Source: DATKDU01 sp035512595
Lineage (GTDB): Bacteria; Planctomycetota; Planctomycetia; Pirellulales; Pirellulaceae
Direction: 5' to 3'
DNA length: 13,938 nt
Assembly (NCBI GenBank): GCA_035512595.1
Contig: DATKDU010000312.1
Span: 1 to 13,938 of the forward strand
This document shows positions 1-7,163 of the stretch, one piece after another. The translations under genes were made by a program, and so were the position numbers. The notes beneath the pieces were generated by a model. That model ran no database searches, was not told the origin of the DNA, and saw only the letters and a list, made by a program, of their open reading frames with translations. Every line of letters starts with the position of its first letter. The stretch's first letter is position 1.

Positions 1-1791
1 GCGGAGCTGGCCAGTTGGTGCGACCGGCGGATTGTGACGAGCAATCCCCGCACCGAGTTCGGCTTTCCGGAGGTGAAGCTCGGGCTCTATCCCGGTTGGG
101 GGGGAACCGTCCGCATGCCGCGGATCGTCGGACTGTCCAATGCCGTGGAGATGATCACCAGCGGCGAGTCGGTCGATGCACCGAAAGCGGCGGCTATGGG
201 ATTGGCCAGCGATCTGGTGCCGGCGGAGCGGCTGCTGGATGCGGCAATCCGCTTGGTGCGTGACGAGCGCGCGACCAAAGTATTCGTCGCCGATCGCCAG
301 CGATGGGAGGCCGACTGCGTGTTCGACCCGACCGAGCTTGGCTTTTTGGGCGCAACCGCCTCGGCCCTGATCCAGCAGGAGACCAAAGGGCACTACCCGG
401 CCCCGATGGCCGCTCTTGAACTCATGATGGAAACGTGCAGCCTCGATGAGCAGGAGGCGCTCGAAAAAGAGGCCGCCGGCATGGCCGAGCTATTCGGCAG
501 CCCGATCAACGCGGCGCTGATCAACGTCTTCTTCCTCACCGACCGCAACAAGCGGGACACGGGGCTCGACCGGAACGACACGACGCCGCAGAAGATCGGC
601 CATGTCGGCGTGATCGGGGCCGGCATCATGGGGAGCGGCATTGCAGCCGCCAACTTGAAGCAGGAGATACCCGTCGCCCTCAACGACGCGTCGAGCGACG
701 CCCTGATCGCCGGGGCCCGCAACGTGCTCGAAGAGGCAACTTACAACCGAAAAACAAAGGGGCCCGATCCCAAAAGAGCGCTGGCGTTGGGGCCACTGCT
801 GTCGGTCAGTCATCATTTGGAGGAGCTGGCCGACTGCGAGCTGGTGGTGGAAGCGGTCGTGGAAAACATCGACGTGAAGAAGCGGCTGCTGGCGCAGCTC
901 GAGCCGCTGCTCGGTCCGCAGGCGATCCTGGCTTCGAACACCTCGACCATTCCCATCACGAAGTTGGCCGACGGGCTGTCGCGGCCGGCGCAGTTCTGCG
1001 GCCTGCATTTTTTCAATCCCGTGCGGCGGATGAAGCTGGTCGAGGTCATCCGCGGCGAGCACACCAGCGATCAGACGGTGGCCACCACGGTGGCGTATGC
1101 CAAGCGCCTCGGAAAAATGCCGATCGTCGTCAACGACGGCCCTGGTTTTCTCGTCAACCGCCTCCTCTTTCCCTACATGAACGAGGCGATCGAGCTGCTC
1201 AGCGACGGCGCGAGCATGCTGGAGATCGACAAGGGGGCGATGGCCTTCGGCATGCCGATGGGGCCGATCGCCCTCTATGACATGGTCGGTCTCGACACGG
1301 CCATGTATGCCGGCAAAACGATGTGGGAAGCTTTTCCCGACCGGATCGTCGCTTCGCCCGTGCTGCCGGCGATGGTCAAGGCGGGGCGGCTGGGGCAAAA
1401 ATCCAGGCTCGGTTTCTTTTCGTATCAAGGGAAGAAGGGCAAAGCGCAGAGCGATCCGGCGGCGGAGGCGATCGTCGCCAATTATCGCCGCGGCGAAGCG
1501 AAGTTCACCAAGGAGCAGATTGCCGACCGGCTGATCCTGCCGATGCTCCTGGAAGCGACGCGCGTGCTGGAAGAAAAACTGGTCCGCGACGTGCGAGACG
1601 TCGATCTGGGGCTGGTGTTCGGCATCGGCTTTCCGCCGTTTCGCGGGGGGCTCTTGTTCTGGGCCGACACGGTCGGGCTGGACCAGATTATGAAGCGTCT
1701 GGAGCCGCTGGCGAAGCTCGGCAAGCGGATGCAGCCGACGCCGCTTCTGGTGGAAATGGCCAAGGCGGGAAAGAAGTTTTATCCGCGGTGA
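1..1791 (+). CDS. fadB: Fatty acid oxidation complex alpha subunit (enoyl-CoA hydratase / 3-hydroxyacyl-CoA dehydrogenase), 5'-truncated
   Basis: The frame is open from base 1, so the start lies outside the window; a GTG at 34 is internal. Compared with E. coli FadB (729 aa), roughly the first 120 residues are missing. What remains begins at the end of the crotonase domain (ELASWCDRR, then PEVKLGLYPGWGG), whose Glu at 70-72 matches the catalytic Glu139 of FadB. A linker follows, then the NAD-binding Rossmann motif GAGIMGSG near codon 206. The dehydrogenase signature comes next: SNTSTIPI, GLHFFNPV with catalytic His at 1006-1008, and VNDGPGFLVNR. The C-terminal helical domain includes GFPPFRGG. 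The protein should hydrate enoyl-CoA and oxidise L-3-hydroxyacyl-CoA in the cytoplasm, in complex with the thiolase encoded next. The order fadB-fadA is the classical one. Stop is TGA at 1789-1791. Assignment is firm; substrate chain length cannot be read from the sequence. Confidence 0.95.
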   Translation, partial: AELASWCDRRIVTSNPRTEFGFPEVKLGLYPGWGGTVRMPRIVGLSNAVEMITSGESVDAPKAAAMGLASDLVPAERLLDAAIRLVRDERATKVFVADRQRWEADCVFDPTELGFLGATASALIQQETKGHYPAPMAALELMMETCSLDEQEALEKEAAGMAELFGSPINAALINVFFLTDRNKRDTGLDRNDTTPQKIGHVGVIGAGIMGSGIAAANLKQEIPVALNDASSDALIAGARNVLEEATYNRKTKGPDPKRALALGPLLSVSHHLEELADCELVVEAVVENIDVKKRLLAQLEPLLGPQAILASNTSTIPITKLADGLSRPAQFCGLHFFNPVRRMKLVEVIRGEHTSDQTVATTVAYAKRLGKMPIVVNDGPGFLVNRLLFPYMNEAIELLSDGASMLEIDKGAMAFGMPMGPIALYDMVGLDTAMYAGKTMWEAFPDRIVASPVLPAMVKAGRLGQKSRLGFFSYQGKKGKAQSDPAAEAIVANYRRGEAKFTKEQIADRLILPMLLEATRVLEEKLVRDVRDVDLGLVFGIGFPPFRGGLLFWADTVGLDQIMKRLEPLAKLGKRMQPTPLLVEMAKAGKKFYPR

Positions 1792-1822
1792 AGCAAAATT
1801 CCGAAGCGCAGAATTTGACACA

Positions 1823-1842
1823 CCACCGACCCTGGTCGGTGG
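1823..1842. repeat. Left copy of 20-bp palindrome in fadB-fadA gap
   Basis: Nine-base arms CCACCGACC and GGTCGGTGG surround a central CT. The exact reverse complement (central AG) occurs at 1980-1999, so the two copies bracket 137 bp as an inverted pair. It could be a REP-type element, the terminus of a small MITE-like unit, or a dimeric repressor operator. Confidence 0.75.
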
Positions 1843-1883
1843 CACAATGACTGGGTAGCTAGAAACGGTACCACCAAAAATAC

Positions 1884-1924
1884 TCTTTTTCCCTTCCGCC
1901 GCTTCGCGGCGGAAGGGAAAAAGA
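1884..1924. repeat. Perfect 19-bp-stem hairpin in fadB-fadA gap
   Basis: A perfect inverted repeat with 19-base arms (1884-1902 and 1906-1924) around a TTC triloop. The core is CCGCCGC/GCGGCGG and the outer arms are T-rich then A-rich. The T run is on the 5' side and A residues follow the stem on both strands, so it is not a standard intrinsic terminator. It could stall transcription or protect the fadB mRNA end, but that is inference. The rest of the gap (1792-2022) shows no ORF. Confidence 0.75.
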
Positions 1925-1979
1925 AAGGGGGAGTTGTTGGGGAGCGATCTGCTTCGCTGCTAACCTTTCAATCGAATTA

Positions 1980-1999
1980 CCACCGACCAGGGTCGGTGG
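1980..1999. repeat. Right copy of 20-bp palindrome, just upstream of fadA
   Basis: Exact reverse complement of the copy at 1823-1842, ending 23 bp before the fadA ATG at 2023. An in-frame GTG (1996-1998) sits inside this palindrome, but it would add nine residues (MELELEHRL) not expected in the thiolase family. The position is compatible with an operator or 5'-UTR hairpin controlling fadA. Confidence 0.75.
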
Positions 2000-2022
2000 A
2001 GCTTGAACTGGAACATCGACTT

Positions 2023-3183
2023 ATGCGTCGTGCCGTGATCATCGACTGTGTCCGCACTCCCATCGGCCGGGCTCATCCGGAGAAGGGGCTGTTCCGCGAC
2101 GTGCGGAGCGACGACCTGGCGGTGGCCTGCATCCAGGCGCTGATCGAGCGGACGAAGATCGATCCGGCCCAGATCGAGGACGTGCTCTTGGGCTGCACGC
2201 AGCAGGCGGCCGAGCAGGGGCTGAATGTGGCCCGCGGCGTTTCGCTCATGGCCGGACTGCCGGTCGCCACCGGCGGCACGACCATCAATCGCCTCTGCGG
2301 CAGCAGCCTGCAAGCCCTCAATCAGGCGGCGCATGCCATCCAGTCCAGTGCCGAGGACGTGCAGATTGCCGGCGGGCTGGAGCACATGCACCATCTGCCG
2401 ATGGACTTTCAGTTCGATCCCAACTTCAAGCTGTTCGCCCACACGAGCAAGGGCGCGCTGATGATGGGGGTGACCGCCGAGTTTCTCGCGCAGACGCAGG
2501 GTATTTCCCGCGCCGATCAAGACGCCTTCGCTCACCACAGCCACGTGCGGGCCGCCGAGGCGCACGCCAGCGGCCAGTTCGCCCGCGAGATCGTGCCCGT
2601 TTACGGCCGTGACGAAGAAGGCAACCGCATCCTGGCCACGATGGATCAATGCGTGCGTCCCGATTCGACCCTCGAAGCGCTGGCCGCGCTCGAGCCGGCC
2701 TTCATGCCCAAGTTCGGCACGGTGACGGCCGGCAACAGCTCGCCGCTGAACGACGGAGCCGCGGCACTGCTCATGATGTCCGAGGAGAAGGCGAAGTCGC
2801 TGGGTCTCAAGCCGCTGGTCCGCGTGGTGGCGACTGCAATCGCCGGCGTCGAGCCGTGCGTGATGGGAACCGGCCCGGTGCCCGCGACGCAGAAGGCGCT
2901 GGCCCGCGCCGGCATGAAACTCACCGACATCGATCTGATCGAGCTCAACGAAGCCTTCGCGGCCCAGTCGCTGGCCTGCATCCGCATGCTGGGCATGGAC
3001 GCGGCGAAGGTCAACGTCCGCGGCGGGGCGATCGCCATTGGCCATCCGCTCGGCGCCAGCGGCGCACGAATCGCCACCACGTTGATTCATGCGATGATCG
3101 ACCGCGGCGCTCGCTACGGCCTGGCGACCATGTGCATCGGCCTGGGGCAGGGAATTGCGACGATCTTCGAGCGCTGTGAGTAA
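2023..3183 (+). CDS. fadA: 3-ketoacyl-CoA thiolase (acetyl-CoA acyltransferase)
   Basis: Catalyses the last step of beta-oxidation, cleaving 3-ketoacyl-CoA with CoA to acetyl-CoA and a shortened acyl-CoA. From the ATG at 2023 the protein is 386 aa; E. coli FadA is 387. It begins MRRAVIIDCVRTPIGRA, where thiolases normally start. Nucleophilic Cys92 lies in NRLCGSSLQAL. The GGLEHMHHLPM segment resembles FadA GGVEHMGHVPM. NEAFAAQ, His341 in GHPLGASGAR and Cys371 in CIGLGQG complete the active site. The C-terminus (GLATMCIGLGQGIATIFER) is almost that of FadA. There is no strong Shine-Dalgarno before 2023. It follows fadB, with which it should form the trifunctional complex. An upstream in-frame GTG at 1996 was rejected because it falls inside a palindrome and lengthens the N-terminus atypically. 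Confidence 0.95.
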   Translation: MRRAVIIDCVRTPIGRAHPEKGLFRDVRSDDLAVACIQALIERTKIDPAQIEDVLLGCTQQAAEQGLNVARGVSLMAGLPVATGGTTINRLCGSSLQALNQAAHAIQSSAEDVQIAGGLEHMHHLPMDFQFDPNFKLFAHTSKGALMMGVTAEFLAQTQGISRADQDAFAHHSHVRAAEAHASGQFAREIVPVYGRDEEGNRILATMDQCVRPDSTLEALAALEPAFMPKFGTVTAGNSSPLNDGAAALLMMSEEKAKSLGLKPLVRVVATAIAGVEPCVMGTGPVPATQKALARAGMKLTDIDLIELNEAFAAQSLACIRMLGMDAAKVNVRGGAIAIGHPLGASGARIATTLIHAMIDRGARYGLATMCIGLGQGIATIFERCE

Positions 3184-3205
3184 TGTGCGTCTGGCCAGGT
3201 GATTT

Positions 3206-4396
3206 ATGAGCTATCCCGGACCCAACTACCAAAGCCCCAACCAAAACTACCCCAGCCGCGGCCATCCCGGTTCGAGCTATCCGGGATCGAGTTACCCCGG
3301 CCAAGGCGGCCCCTCGCCATTCGGGCCCAATCCGTCGGACATCTATGGTCAGGCCCAATATCCGCCGCCGCGATCCAGCGGCTCGGGCTGCTTGTGGACG
3401 TTCCTGGCGATCCTGGGCGTGGGCGGTCTGGCCATGATTGCCTGCTGCGGGGCGTTGATCTGGTTCACGACGACGACCCCGCAGCCTTCCCCCGCGGCCA
3501 GCCAGCCGTGGAATGTGGCGGCCATCAAGGTTCCCGCTCTTCCGGACCGCGGCCAGCCGACCCGAACGCTGAGCGAGGACGGCGGCGTGGTGATGTACAC
3601 GATCCGGTTGGGGGAAAGCGGCGACTACGATCCGCCGGGGCACGGCGGCGAGATGTTCCTGTTCCTTCCGCCCGGGGAGCACGCGGTCGGCTCGCTGCCG
3701 TGCGTGCTCATCACCGGGGCGGGGACGACGCTGCTGGAAGGCTACGACTTTGCCGGCGACCCGCAGGAGACCGGGGATGCCGACGAGTTCATTCCGTACG
3801 CCAAGGCCGGCATAGCGGTGTTGGCCTATGAGCTGGATGGCTCGATGGTCTTCGCGAATACCGATCGCGAGGCGTTCGACGCCTTTCGCGCCTCGTGCGC
3901 CGGCCTGGTCAACGCCCGCAACGCGCTCGAATTCGTCCTGGCCCGCGTGCCGGAGGTCAATCCGCGGCAGATCTACGCCGCCGGACACAGCTCGGCGGGG
4001 ACGGCGGCACTCCTGTTTGCCGAGCACGAGCCGCGGCTGGCCGGCTGCGTGGCCTACGCTCCGTGCAGCGACGTGCAATCGCGGATCAGCGATGAGATGC
4101 CCGGTTTCTTGCACCGTGCGCGGGAGATGGATCTGCCGGGGCTGACCGACTTCATCGTGCGAAGCTCCCCGCGGACCCACGAGAGCCGGCTGAACTGCCC
4201 GGTGTTCTTGTTCCATGCCGACGACGACTGGAACACCCCCGTCAGCGAGACGCGCTCCTTCGCCGAGCGGCTCCAGGCGGTGGGTAAATCGGTCACGCTC
4301 AAAACGGTGCCCAGCGGCGGTCATTACGACTCGATGATCGAGGAAGGGATTCCGGCGGGGATCGAATGGATCAAGGCGCAGTCGGCGCAGAAATAA
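3206..4396 (+). CDS. Membrane-anchored alpha/beta hydrolase (dienelactone hydrolase / prolyl oligopeptidase-like)
   Basis: A 396-aa protein in three parts. Residues 1-60 are a low-complexity Pro/Gly/Ser/Tyr region with short SSYPG repeats. One transmembrane helix follows at about 62-88 (GCLWTFLAILGVGGLAMIAC). Residues from about 120 form an alpha/beta-hydrolase domain. The probable triad is Ser262 in AGHSSAGT, Asp341 in HADDDWNTPV and His373 in GGHYDSM, in the order and spacing of serine hydrolases. Because the N-terminus is Pro/Gly-rich and the helix lacks a cleavage site, the catalytic domain is probably on the outer side of the cytoplasmic membrane (inference). The ATG at 3206 has AGGTGA just upstream and begins 22 bp after the fadA stop, so co-transcription is likely. 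Substrate is unknown; an esterase or peptidase role are both possible. The N-terminal Tyr/Pro/Gly region may mediate protein contacts. Confidence 0.82.
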   Translation: MSYPGPNYQSPNQNYPSRGHPGSSYPGSSYPGQGGPSPFGPNPSDIYGQAQYPPPRSSGSGCLWTFLAILGVGGLAMIACCGALIWFTTTTPQPSPAASQPWNVAAIKVPALPDRGQPTRTLSEDGGVVMYTIRLGESGDYDPPGHGGEMFLFLPPGEHAVGSLPCVLITGAGTTLLEGYDFAGDPQETGDADEFIPYAKAGIAVLAYELDGSMVFANTDREAFDAFRASCAGLVNARNALEFVLARVPEVNPRQIYAAGHSSAGTAALLFAEHEPRLAGCVAYAPCSDVQSRISDEMPGFLHRAREMDLPGLTDFIVRSSPRTHESRLNCPVFLFHADDDWNTPVSETRSFAERLQAVGKSVTLKTVPSGGHYDSMIEEGIPAGIEWIKAQSAQK

Positions 4397-4419
4397 TTCG
4401 CACTGAGAGTGCTCGTTCG

Positions 4420-5535
4420 ATGGATCCACGCTACGCCATTGCCGACGTCAGCGAGATCTTCTCGCCGTCGCTCGTCATCTTTTGCGACCTGGTGGAGAAG
4501 AACCTGGCGGAGATGGTCCGCATCGCCCGCGACCCGGCGCGCCTGCGGCCGCACTGCAAGACTCACAAGATGCGGCAGATCATCGAGATGGAGCTGGCCG
4601 CCGGCATCACGCGCCACAAGTGCGCCACGATTGCCGAGGCGGAGATGCTCGCCCAGTGCGGGGTCGCGGACATCTTCCTGGCGTACAACCCGGTCGGCCC
4701 GAACATTCGCCGCGTGGTGCGATTCGCGGAGAAGTTTCCTAGCGTGCGGCTGTCGGTGACGGCCGATCACCCCGCCCCGCTGGCGGAGCTCGGCCAGGTC
4801 GCCGCGGCAGTCGGCAAGCAGATCGACGTGCTGCTCGACATCGACAGCGGCCAGCACCGCACGGGCATTCCGGCCGGCCCGCAGGCCAAGGACCTGTACC
4901 AGCAGATCGCCGCCACGAAGGGAGTCGCTCCCGGCGGCTTTCATCTGTACGACGGGCAGAACCACCAGCAGGACGTGGCCGAGCGCCGCGCCGCTGTCCT
5001 GGCCGGGTACGAGCCGGCGGCAAAGCTGCGGGATGAGCTGGTGGCGGCGGGAATTGCCGTGCCGCGGATCGTCGCCGGCGGCACTGCGTCGTTTCCAATC
5101 TTCGCCGCGCTCGACGATCCGGCGATCGAGCTCAGCCCCGGGACGATCATCTTCCAGGATGCGGGTTACGGCGAGATGTTTCCCGATTTGAACTTCATTC
5201 CCGCCGCACTGCTTCTCACCCGCGTCATCAGCCGGCCGACGGCGACGCGGATCACCTGCGACCTGGGGTACAAAGCGGTCGCCTCCGATCCGCCCGCCGG
5301 CAATCGGCTGTTCTTTCCCGACCTGCCCGACGCCAAGGCGGTCCTGCAAAACGAGGAGCACCTCGTCCTGGAGACGCCGCTGGCCGAGCGCTTCCAGCCG
5401 GGCGACGAACTGTTTGCCGTCCCGCGGCACGTCTGCCCGACCTCGGCCCTGCACAAATTCGTCTACGTCGTCTCCGGCGGCAAGCTCGCCGGCACGTGGG
5501 ACGTGGCGGCGCGGGACCGGGTGTTGACGGTGTAG
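4420..5535 (+). CDS. D-threonine aldolase / D-serine dehydratase family PLP enzyme
   Basis: A 371-aa member of the alanine-racemase-fold (fold type III) family that cleaves or dehydrates D-3-hydroxy amino acids such as D-threonine or D-serine. PLP would bind Lys47 in RLRPHCKTHK, the family's signature near the N-terminus. The barrel continues with ATIAEAEML, DIDSGQHRTGI and FHLYDGQNHQQD. The C-terminal metal-binding pair His337 and Cys339 lies in PRHVCPT, matching the zinc/manganese site of this family. Length is normal. The ATG at 4420 is preferred (MDPRYAIADVSEIFSPSLVI); an in-frame ATG at 4366 would overlap the hydrolase by 31 bp and add 18 atypical residues. No clear Shine-Dalgarno is visible. 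It starts 23 bp after the hydrolase stop, so it is probably the last gene of the run. Whether it is an aldolase or dehydratase cannot be decided from sequence alone. Confidence 0.87.
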   Translation: MDPRYAIADVSEIFSPSLVIFCDLVEKNLAEMVRIARDPARLRPHCKTHKMRQIIEMELAAGITRHKCATIAEAEMLAQCGVADIFLAYNPVGPNIRRVVRFAEKFPSVRLSVTADHPAPLAELGQVAAAVGKQIDVLLDIDSGQHRTGIPAGPQAKDLYQQIAATKGVAPGGFHLYDGQNHQQDVAERRAAVLAGYEPAAKLRDELVAAGIAVPRIVAGGTASFPIFAALDDPAIELSPGTIIFQDAGYGEMFPDLNFIPAALLLTRVISRPTATRITCDLGYKAVASDPPAGNRLFFPDLPDAKAVLQNEEHLVLETPLAERFQPGDELFAVPRHVCPTSALHKFVYVVSGGKLAGTWDVAARDRVLTV

Positions 5536-5642
5536 GTTCTGCCTCGGTAAGGCGCGGACGACGCTGGCTGGCTGGTGTCCATCCGCCGAAACGCCGCGTC
5601 GCCGGCAGCGCCGTCGAGGCGGAGTCTGAGGAACGAGCTGCA

Positions 5643-6224
5643 TCACCTTCCGCCAAACCGCCTTGCCAGCGCCGACGATCGGGCGCGCTGAACCTGCTCG
5701 GGGGTCAGCTCGGCGGCCGGATTGAGGGCGCCGGAATACATCAGGTTCCGCATCCGGGCCGCGACCTCGCGCTCCTGCCCCGGCCCCGCATTGCGAACCT
5801 GGTCGATGTGCTCCAGTTCCAGCAGGTGGCCAAGTTCGTGCGCTAGCATCCGCGAGACGGCCCCGAGGTCCGCACCGTAGGTGACGAAACAGACGCGGGT
5901 CTCGTGCCGCGACTGGCCCCCGAGCTCCGGGCGGGAGACTTTGTCCACGAGGAGCACCCGCACCCCCTTCCCCGCCCGATGCGCGGCCGACAGGTAGTGA
6001 TACGCCGCCACATCCAAAACGTCGGCCCGCGCCCCCGTCGGCATTGACTCGACCACTTGCTGGCAACTGCCGAGCGTGAAGGCGATTTGCGCCCGCGCGG
6101 TGAACAGGTCGCTGGCCCCCTTGAGGACCGACCTGGCATAAGGCTCCGTCCACCGCTGCGGCATTTCCTTTCCATCCTTCCGCAGCGTGACGATGGTGAT
6201 GTCGGCAGGGATTTGGATTGGCAT
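5643..6224 (-). CDS. Metzincin-like zinc metallopeptidase domain protein
   Basis: A 193-aa protein with a zincin site, HELGHLLELEH at residues 129-139: His129, His133 and His139 as zinc ligands and Glu130 as the general base. Met162 in NLMYSG about 23 residues later resembles the Met-turn of metzincins. The usual Gly of HExxHxxGxxH is replaced by Glu136, so it is a divergent member. The C-terminal ELTPEQVQRAR also fits the helix that follows the Met-turn in such proteins. No signal peptide or membrane helix is seen, suggesting a cytoplasmic role or an unusual export route. An ATG at 6243-6245 opens the same frame, but the ATG at 6222-6224 has AGGA six bases upstream and is preferred. The gene is convergent with the PLP-enzyme gene, separated by 107 bp. 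Substrate and role are unknown; it stands apart from other genes. Confidence 0.78.
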   Translation of the reverse strand: MPIQIPADITIVTLRKDGKEMPQRWTEPYARSVLKGASDLFTARAQIAFTLGSCQQVVESMPTGARADVLDVAAYHYLSAAHRAGKGVRVLLVDKVSRPELGGQSRHETRVCFVTYGADLGAVSRMLAHELGHLLELEHIDQVRNAGPGQEREVAARMRNLMYSGALNPAAELTPEQVQRARSSALARRFGGR

Positions 6225-6230
6225 GGGAGA

Positions 6231-6234
6231 TCCT
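6231..6234 (-). promoter_or_regulatory. Shine-Dalgarno that decides the metallopeptidase start
   Basis: AGGA on the minus strand, six bases before the ATG at 6222-6224. The alternative ATG at 6243-6245 has no such motif, which supports the shorter 193-aa product. Confidence 0.6.
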
Positions 6235-6457
6235 GCAAGGGGCAATTGAGCGTGGAGCAGCCGCGAAGGGATATTTTGCCAGGACGCGGCTGTGCCAGCA
6301 ATGTTCGATCGCCGTGCTTACCACGAAGGCACGAACTTGCACGCAGAAACCGCTTCGTGACCCCTTGGTGGTTGCCGGCCCACCCGCCTGGTGAAAAAGC
6401 CGGATTAGCCCCCACTGGTAGTTGCTTTTCCAATTGCCGCGGCGTATCTTGTCTTTT

Positions 6458-6517
6458 GCTGTCGGGCTTGCCCGCAGCGGCCCGGTTGCGTTCCTGCCCC
6501 ACGCTACCGGGTTTTTT
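6458..6517 (+). terminator. Two tandem hairpins ending in a T6 tract (orphan intrinsic terminator)
   Basis: The first hairpin pairs GCTG (6458-6461) with CAGC (6475-6478) and CGGG with CCCG around a CTTG loop, with one bulged T. The second pairs CCCGGT (6481-6486) with ACCGGG (6506-6511) and GCG with CGC inside it, with one T-T mismatch and an 11-base loop. TTTTTT follows at 6512-6517. This is a good intrinsic terminator for + strand RNA, yet both flanking genes are on the minus strand and the nearest + strand gene ends at 5535. It may end an unannotated small RNA. Confidence 0.65.
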
Positions 6518-6647
6518 CGTGCGCCCCTTGCAGCCGCCGTCTGGCGTGGATGATGCATTCCCTGGGGACGCAGTGAACCCGCGACGGCGCTGTCTACATT
6601 TCCCTTCAGCCGTCTCGGCCAATCAGTACGCCGAGCTCTCTCCGCCC

Positions 6648-7163
6648 TTAAACCACCACGTCGTCGGCGGCCGACAGGTCCTGGCTTCGCTGGCGGGCGA
6701 CGAAGGAAATGCCGCATTCGCGGAAGCCGTGGTGGACGGTTCGGGAGCGGATGATAGTGCCGCGCATCCAGAGGCACTCGCTGCCTTGGCGGGGCAGTCC
6801 GATCGAGACCACCCGTCCCACGACGAAGATCCGGTCGGCGTGCAAAAGGGGCGTGTGCTCGCCCGCCGTTTGCGGAACGAACAGCGGGGCCGCCAGCAGG
6901 CTGATGCCGCCGCAGGAGAGGTTGCGGGTCTGGGTCTCGACGACGACGTGCAGCGACTCCCCGCCGGTCGTTTCGTCGGGCGGCAGCGTGGCCACGACCA
7001 GGACCCGGTTGGGATAGGGAAAGCGGTGGTCCTTGCGGCGGTTGGAATAGTGGTCCTCGTTCCGCTTCCGCCAGCGTTCGAGGATGTCGGCCACCTGGCC
7101 CGCCGTGGTCGGCGCACAGTCGGGAACGTAGCTGACCGCGGAGTAGGTGTGGCGCTGGGACAT
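6648..7163 (-). CDS. PilZ domain protein (putative c-di-GMP receptor)
   Basis: A 171-aa cytoplasmic protein with the two c-di-GMP-binding signatures of PilZ domains. The first is RRKDHR (RxxxR at Arg43-Arg47) preceded by a short helical N-terminus. The second is NLSCGG (N/DxSxxG at residues 81-86), about 35 residues later. Beta-strand-like segments follow (RIFVVGRVVSI; a final strand HGFRECGISFVA), as expected of the PilZ barrel. The start is taken at ATG 7161-7163 (MSQRHTYSAVSYVP). The same frame stays open upstream to 7379, but the extra residues look non-coding and Pro/Arg-rich. No clear Shine-Dalgarno precedes it. The domain would bind cyclic di-GMP and act as an output module for motility, attachment or extracellular-matrix control, although no partner is encoded beside it. 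Both key motifs are intact, so ligand binding is likely but unproven. Confidence 0.85.
   Translation of the reverse strand: MSQRHTYSAVSYVPDCAPTTAGQVADILERWRKRNEDHYSNRRKDHRFPYPNRVLVVATLPPDETTGGESLHVVVETQTRNLSCGGISLLAAPLFVPQTAGEHTPLLHADRIFVVGRVVSIGLPRQGSECLWMRGTIIRSRTVHHGFRECGISFVARQRSQDLSAADDVVV

Larger units (their letters stand above)
6225..6647. other. Intergenic region between PilZ and metallopeptidase genes
   Basis: This 423-bp gap has no convincing ORF. It contains the + strand two-hairpin terminator element at 6458-6517. On the minus strand it includes the phrase TTCGTGCCTTCGTGGTAAGC (6316-6335), which resembles an interspersed motif I recall from many bacterial genomes (from memory, not checked). 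It must also carry the minus-strand promoter or leader of the metallopeptidase gene if that is not read from the PilZ gene. Confidence 0.55.

Noticed and set aside
490..1845. A 451-codon minus-strand frame opposite fadB
   Set aside because: It is the shadow of the fadB dehydrogenase domain; the translation has the Arg/His/Gln-rich composition of antisense reading and no recognisable motif.
1884..1924. Intrinsic terminator after fadB
   Set aside because: The stem is strong, but on both strands it is followed by A and G residues rather than T, so it does not fit the Rho-independent pattern.
3011..4429. A 472-codon minus-strand frame opposite the hydrolase
   Set aside because: The plus strand carries a complete hydrolase with membrane helix and catalytic triad; the minus reading shows no motif.
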